From Alistipes sp. (GTDB lineage: Bacteria; Bacteroidota; Bacteroidia; Bacteroidales; Rikenellaceae), in NCBI GenBank assembly GCA_031285485.1, contig JAITWC010000166.1, positions 1-5,936 of the forward strand: a stretch of 5,936 nucleotides of DNA. Reading direction: 5' to 3'. Below the pieces are notes generated by a model that was given only the letters and a program-made list of their open reading frames with translations, was not told the origin of the DNA and made no database searches. A program made the translations under genes and the position numbers. Positions 1 through 3,024 of the stretch are shown here, piece after piece; within the stretch, counting starts at the first letter, position 1, and every line of letters begins with the position of its first letter.

Positions 1-11
1 GACCGTTTTAT

Positions 12-41
12 TGCGTCAAAAAAAGAAATGTTTTTGACGCA
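12..41. repeat. Perfect 11-bp inverted repeat with 8-nt loop
   Basis: Bases 12-22 (TGCGTCAAAAA) are exactly complementary to 31-41 (TTTTTGACGCA), with an 8-nt spacer. The A/T half lies next to the loop and the GC half is at the base. No T-run follows outside the stem on either strand, so it is not a textbook intrinsic terminator. It could still end transcription of a gene left of the window, or be a protein-binding palindrome. The symmetry is certain and the role is not known. Confidence 0.6.
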
Positions 42-60
42 TAATCGGGCTACTGAAAGA

Positions 61-120
61 CCGCAAATGGTAGACTTTTCAATTATTTTTCCGGTACAGT
101 TTTTAATTATTATTTACATC
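61..120. other. AT-rich intergenic tract
   Basis: About 43 of these 60 bases are A or T, in sharp contrast to the GC-rich remainder of the window. The tract sits immediately upstream of the promoter-like elements at 122-156, as AT-rich upstream sequence often does at strong bacterial promoters. I see no credible gene in it: the short frame that crosses it has no recognisable protein motif and runs on into the paired region downstream. Confidence 0.5.
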
Positions 121-121
121 T

Positions 122-156
122 TTTGTCCGCAGGCTCCAAAAAAAGAGCTAAATTTG
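122..156 (+). promoter_or_regulatory. Candidate Bacteroidetes-type promoter for the structured RNA
   Basis: TTTG at 122-125 and TAAATTTG at 149-156 match the Bacteroidetes -33 (TTTG) and -7 (TAnnTTTG) elements. The gap is 23 bp, a little longer than usual. The AT-rich tract lies just upstream. A start point near 163 would put the nested complementary segments (187-368) inside the transcript. The transcript could be a free-standing RNA or a long leader reaching the kinase gene. Confidence 0.4.
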
Positions 157-186
157 CAGACGAGACCGAGAGAAAACAGGCGTTTC

Positions 187-368
187 TTGTGGTGCAGGTT
201 TGATTCGGGTGTGTCGTTCAGGGGAATCTCCATTGCCGCCAGCGAACCGAAAAAGGCAACGGCTAAGTAGCGGAACTCCTTCCCAACCCTTCTTTATTCT
301 TCCATTTCGGGGATTTCCGACCAGTGGAAGAATAGAGAACGACACCGCCAAACAAACCTAATCCACAA
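187..368 (+). ncRNA. Candidate structured RNA, long helix with two inner arms, class unknown
   Basis: Complementary segments are nested in order: 187-192 with 363-368 (TTGTGG/CCACAA), 196-202 with 353-359 (AGGTTTG/CAAACCT), and 211-219 with 337-345 (GTGTCGTTC/GAACGACAC). A symmetric 3x3 internal loop separates the first two, and the gap before the third can be mostly bridged by short pairs with bulges. Inside is a hairpin of up to 15 bp (290-304 with 325-339). Its only non-Watson-Crick position is T294 opposite G335, a U-G pair if the + strand is transcribed. The left-hand insert 220-289 can form weaker stems (222-226/280-284 and 233-237/255-259), giving a three-way junction. A promoter candidate lies at 122-156, and the kinase has its own promoter downstream, so an independent RNA of roughly 200-240 nt is plausible. 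No hairpin plus T-run is seen at the 3' end. The alternatives are a 5' leader element or a degenerate palindromic mobile element. I do not recognise the family. Confidence 0.5.
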
Positions 369-392
369 ACACTTAACTCATTTACGCTCCAT

Positions 393-426
393 TTTGCCGT
401 TTTTACGAGGTCTTTTACTACATTTG
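393..426 (+). promoter_or_regulatory. Promoter of the sensor kinase gene
   Basis: TTTG at 393-396 and TACATTTG at 419-426 match the Bacteroidetes -33 and -7 consensus, with a 22-bp gap. Transcription would begin near 433, leaving a leader of about 20 nt before the ATG at 454. This settles the start codon: an in-frame TTG at 394 lies inside the -33 element, upstream of the predicted start of transcription. Confidence 0.6.
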
Positions 427-453
427 CGGGGATGTCTTGACAGATTGAACAGG

Positions 454-1926
454 ATGGGGTTTCCTAAAAAATACAACACACTTATCATCAACGCGCTGCT
501 GGCAGTGGTGGTGTGTATGGTCATCAATTTCTCGTATCTGCTCGCCGTCCGCGAACAGGACAGGCGGGAGTACGAGGCCACGCAGTGGCTGCGCGAGGTG
601 GAGAGCATGCCCTCGAAAACGGGGGTGCTGCGGATCCATAAGGACGGTTACGGATATGTGCTGGTGGAGGTGCCGCAAGACAACGAAGACAACGACAACG
701 AAGACGGCAACGCCGTCGCGGATACGTTAGCCGCGGATTCGCCCGCAGATACCCTCGCCGACCCGCTTGCCGACCCGGACACCGATTCGCTCGTCGTGCC
801 CGCTCCCGTGTACGACAGCATTCATGTCGGGTCGAGGGACATTGGCCGGTTGTCGCTGGACGACGGCGACACGCTGAGAGTGGTGACGGGCGGTGCGCGG
901 AGGCCCGGCGCCAACCCCGTGGTGATAAGGGTAATGGAGGTCAACGGCGATCCGTTCGACTACGGCGAGAGGTTCGACCACCCGAGCGACGTGATGGTGA
1001 TGGGGATGCAGGTGGCCTACTATCTGCTGCTGGCGTTCATACTGCTCACCGTGATGACGGCGGGTGCGGCGCGCAACGCCTCGGTGAGGTTCTACCTCGC
1101 GCGTTCGGTATACTGCGTGTCGATAGCGGTTGCGATGTGGTTCCTGATGCCGGTGATGAGGCCGCGGTCGGGCGAGATAGCCATCATGGCGATGAACATG
1201 AGGGGCGGCGTCTTTCCGTTCGACATCATGATAATGAAGTGCGCGTTCGTGGTGGTGGTTGCGCTGTTCTACGGACGCACCTATCAGTTGATCTGGCAGC
1301 GCGAGGGGATCATGATCGAGAACGAACGGCTCAAGAGCGAGAACCTGCGCAGCCGCTACAACACCCTCGTCGGGCAGATCAATCCGCACTTCCTTTTTAA
1401 CTCGCTCAACTCGCTGTCGGCGCTCGTGCGCGAAGACAAGAACGACGACGCGGTGAGGTACATCGACCGGCTGAGCGACACGTTCCGCTACACGATCCGC
1501 AACGAGGCCAACGCCACGACCACCCTGGGCGAGGAGTTGGAGTTCGTGTCGGCGTACAAGTATCTGCTGGAGGTGAGGTACGCCGGGAAGCTGTTCATCG
1601 ACATCGACGTGGATGCCGGGAAGTTGGGCTGGAGCCTGCCGACGTTCTCGGTCCAGCCGCTGATCGAGAACGCCGTCAAGCACAACGTCATCACTCGTGC
1701 GCGGCCTCTGCGCGTCTCGATCCGCACCGAGGGGAACCGGCTCGTGGTGTCGAATCCGATAAACCCGAAGCTCGAACCCGAGAACGGCACGGGCATAGGT
1801 CTTGCCAACCTCGACCACAGGTGGCGTCTTCTCACCGGACACGGCATAGATGTGCGCAACGACGGGGCGACATTCTCGGTGTCGCTGCCGTTCGGCGACG
1901 GCGGCGAGTTGAACGACGTTCTTTGA
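454..1926 (+). CDS. LytS-type membrane sensor histidine kinase with a Rho-like OB-fold sensor loop
   Basis: Predicted product of 490 residues, an inner-membrane kinase that autophosphorylates on histidine and passes the phosphate to the LytTR regulator encoded 226 bp downstream. TM1 is about 10-32, a large loop 33-184, then TM2 about 185-206, TM3 about 213-235 and TM4 about 258-275. A charged, probably coiled-coil linker (about 276-305) leads to the His_kinase core QINPHFLFNSLN with phospho-acceptor H312. The ATPase half has the N box PLIENAVKHN (N406) and the G box GTGIGL (445-450). The loop is unusual: 57-68 (GVLRIHKDGYGY), 121-141 and 157-167 (VIRVMEVNGDP) align with the RNA-binding OB domain of Rho. 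The last two belong to one ungapped stretch of about 44 residues in my recalled E. coli Rho sequence. An Asp/Asn/Glu/Ala-rich insert (about 75-113) splits the domain. Four TMs and a cytoplasmic H312 put the loop in the periplasm. The ATG at 454 is chosen because the upstream TTG at 394 falls in the promoter. The kinase family is certain; the OB-fold assignment is an inference from motif alignment. Confidence 0.95.
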   Translation: MGFPKKYNTLIINALLAVVVCMVINFSYLLAVREQDRREYEATQWLREVESMPSKTGVLRIHKDGYGYVLVEVPQDNEDNDNEDGNAVADTLAADSPADTLADPLADPDTDSLVVPAPVYDSIHVGSRDIGRLSLDDGDTLRVVTGGARRPGANPVVIRVMEVNGDPFDYGERFDHPSDVMVMGMQVAYYLLLAFILLTVMTAGAARNASVRFYLARSVYCVSIAVAMWFLMPVMRPRSGEIAIMAMNMRGGVFPFDIMIMKCAFVVVVALFYGRTYQLIWQREGIMIENERLKSENLRSRYNTLVGQINPHFLFNSLNSLSALVREDKNDDAVRYIDRLSDTFRYTIRNEANATTTLGEELEFVSAYKYLLEVRYAGKLFIDIDVDAGKLGWSLPTFSVQPLIENAVKHNVITRARPLRVSIRTEGNRLVVSNPINPKLEPENGTGIGLANLDHRWRLLTGHGIDVRNDGATFSVSLPFGDGGELNDVL

Positions 1927-1945
1927 GGTCGCCGGAGTTAAACGA

Positions 1946-2111
1946 ACGGACAAAACAGCTTCGGCGGCGCTTGCAACATTGTTGCAACGGCCAAAACGAA
2001 AGTTTCACGGCTTGCAACATTGTTGCAACGACCAAAACAGAAGTTTCACGGCTTGCAACATTGTTGCAACGGCCAAAACAACTTCGGAGCGGCTTGCGAC
2101 GCTCCCGCGAA
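1946..2111. repeat. 41-bp-period tandem array of palindromes between kinase and regulator
   Basis: The 17-nt palindrome TTGCAACATTGTTGCAA occurs three times without change at 1971-1987, 2012-2028 and 2053-2069, exactly 41 bp apart. The 24-bp spacers at 1988-2011 and 2029-2052 differ at only 3 positions. At the next 41-bp step (2094-2111) a decayed copy keeps 11 of 18 bases. The outer flanks, 1946-1970 and 2069-2093, match each other at 20 of 25 positions and differ from the inner spacers. The period is not a multiple of 3, so this is not a protein repeat. It is close to four helical turns, which would place the palindromes on one face of the DNA. As RNA each could form a 7-bp hairpin with an ATT loop. 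Possible roles are operator sites, mRNA processing or attenuation between the two genes, or a dispersed repeat. No TAnnTTTG element is seen in this gap, which favours co-transcription of the two genes through the array. Confidence 0.9.
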
Positions 2112-2152
2112 CGCCCGGCCGACAACCGGTAACCATCATTAAATCGAATTAT

Positions 2153-2905
2153 ATGACAGTTTTGATCATCGAGGACGAGACCGCCGCGGCCCGCAACCTG
2201 ATGGCGATAATCGGCAAGGAGATACCCGGGGCCGAGGTGGTGGCGGTGCTTGAGAGCGTGGAGGAGAGCGTGGAGTGGTTAGCCTCCCATCCGTGTCCCG
2301 ACCTGCTGCTGGTGGACATCCACCTGGCCGACGGCGAATCGTTCCGCATATTCGAGCGGGTGGACGTGGCGTGCCCCGTGATCTTCACCACGGCCTACGA
2401 CCGGTACGCGCTGGAGGCTTTTCGGGTCAACAGCATCGACTACCTGCTCAAACCCATCAAGGCCGAGGAGGTGCGGCGGGCGATGGAGAAGCTGCGCCGC
2501 CTGTCGGGCAGCGAGATCGCCGCCCGCAGAGAGGGGATCGCCGGGGTGGCGCGGGCGAGGGACGAACAGAAGATGTTCCTGATCCCGGTGCGCGACAAGA
2601 TCATCCCGCTGAGGGTGTCCGACGTGGCTTTTTTCCACACCACCGACGAGAAGGTGAGTGCGACCGACCACTCGGGGGCGGTCTATCCGATGGACAGGAG
2701 CCTGGAGAAGTTGGCGAAGGTGCTGCCGGAGGGAGATTTCTTTCGCGCCAACCGGCAGTTCATCGTCGCGCGGGAGGCGGTCGCCGACATCAGCGTGTGG
2801 TTCGGCAGCCGGCTGTCGCTCAATCTCAAAGTCAAAACCCCCGAACGGATCGTGATCAGCAAAGACCGCGTGCCGGAGTTCAAGCGGTGGTTCATGGAGG
2901 GTTGA
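2153..2905 (+). CDS. LytTR-family response regulator
   Basis: A 250-residue cytoplasmic DNA-binding regulator, a normal length for the LytR/AlgR family. The receiver domain (about 1-120) has the acidic pair E7-D8, phospho-acceptor D55 in LLLVDIHL, the Thr switch in FTTAYD (T79/T80), and K100 in DYLLKP. The C-terminal LytTR domain (about 138-248) begins near KMFLIPVRDKIIPLRVSDV and includes FFRANRQFIV, a typical LytTR segment. It binds DNA as a beta-rich domain rather than a helix-turn-helix. The ATG at 2153 is chosen because MTVLIIEDE is a canonical receiver N-terminus; the open frame continues upstream only because the repeat array happens to lack stops. The leader just before the start is AT-rich (about 2138-2152) with no Shine-Dalgarno sequence, as is usual in Bacteroidetes. 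The kinase upstream is the obvious partner. No separate promoter was found between them. Confidence 0.95.
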   Translation: MTVLIIEDETAAARNLMAIIGKEIPGAEVVAVLESVEESVEWLASHPCPDLLLVDIHLADGESFRIFERVDVACPVIFTTAYDRYALEAFRVNSIDYLLKPIKAEEVRRAMEKLRRLSGSEIAARREGIAGVARARDEQKMFLIPVRDKIIPLRVSDVAFFHTTDEKVSATDHSGAVYPMDRSLEKLAKVLPEGDFFRANRQFIVAREAVADISVWFGSRLSLNLKVKTPERIVISKDRVPEFKRWFMEG

Positions 2906-2920
2906 CGGGGGGTTGACGGG
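2899..2920 (+). repeat. 11-bp perfect tandem duplication spanning the stop codon
   Basis: GGGTTGACGGG occurs at 2899-2909 and again directly after it at 2910-2920. The first copy holds the TGA stop (2903-2905) of the response regulator. The second follows in the intergenic region and repeats the TGA one base out of frame. An 11-bp period is about one helical turn. It may be a slippage product or a pair of protein-binding half-sites. Confidence 0.85.
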
Positions 2921-2928
2921 CGCGTTTT

Positions 2929-2968
2929 CCCGTTTCGACCGACCGGCGGTGCGAATCGGGATATTTTG
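2929..2968 (+). terminator. Probable intrinsic terminator after the response regulator
   Basis: Bases 2929-2941 pair with 2947-2960. CCCG pairs with CGGG, then a T-T mismatch, TTCG with CGAA, a bulged G2951, and ACCG with CGGT, closing a 5-nt loop (2942-2946). The GC-rich stem is followed by ATATTTTG, an imperfect T-rich tail. It lies 24 bp after the regulator stop and just before the next promoter candidate, where the end of the kinase-regulator transcript is expected. The tail is not a clean T-run, so read-through is possible. Confidence 0.5.
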
Positions 2969-2970
2969 CA

Positions 2971-2978
2971 TACTTTTG
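2971..2978 (+). promoter_or_regulatory. Candidate -7 element of the outer-membrane protein gene
   Basis: TACTTTTG matches the Bacteroidetes -7 consensus TAnnTTTG, 46 bp before the ATG at 3025. No TTTG is present 19-23 bp upstream; that position is occupied by the terminator hairpin. A promoter with a good -7 and no -33 often depends on an activator, and the LytTR regulator encoded just upstream is an obvious candidate. That link is inference. Confidence 0.4.
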
Positions 2979-3024
2979 GGGCGACTTTCGGGGCGTAAAA
3001 TCAATCGGCCCGTAAGACCGCGCT

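Noticed and set aside
28..351. Short frames on both strands in the upstream intergenic region
   Set aside because: They have no motif, and they overlap AT-rich promoter sequence and the paired RNA-like segments.
187..368. Naming the upstream RNA as 6S, tmRNA, RNase P or SRP RNA
   Set aside because: I see no conserved motifs of tmRNA, RNase P or SRP RNA. The shape only loosely resembles 6S, and the one-sided insert argues against a firm name.
727..1953. 408-codon open frame on the minus strand
   Set aside because: Antisense to the kinase, whose H, N and G boxes are intact; the product is rich in His, Arg and Val with no motif.
1999..2049. LytTR binding sites in the spacer sequence AAAGTTTCA/GAAGTTTCA
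   Set aside because: Only the central GTT and some flanking bases fit the usual LytTR half-site, and the 41-bp spacing is wrong for a paired site. Too weak to annotate.
1946..2111. CRISPR array
   Set aside because: Repeats are palindromic and regular, but the spacers are near-identical instead of unique, there are only three full units, and no cas genes are in view.
1979..2152. N-terminal extension of the response regulator from a TTG at 1979
   Set aside because: The extension translates the palindromic DNA repeats, whose 41-bp period shifts frame at each unit, and it precedes a canonical receiver N-terminus at 2153.
2279..3004. 241-codon minus and 213-codon plus alternative frames over the response regulator
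   Set aside because: The regulator frame has all receiver and LytTR signatures; the others are low-complexity shadows.
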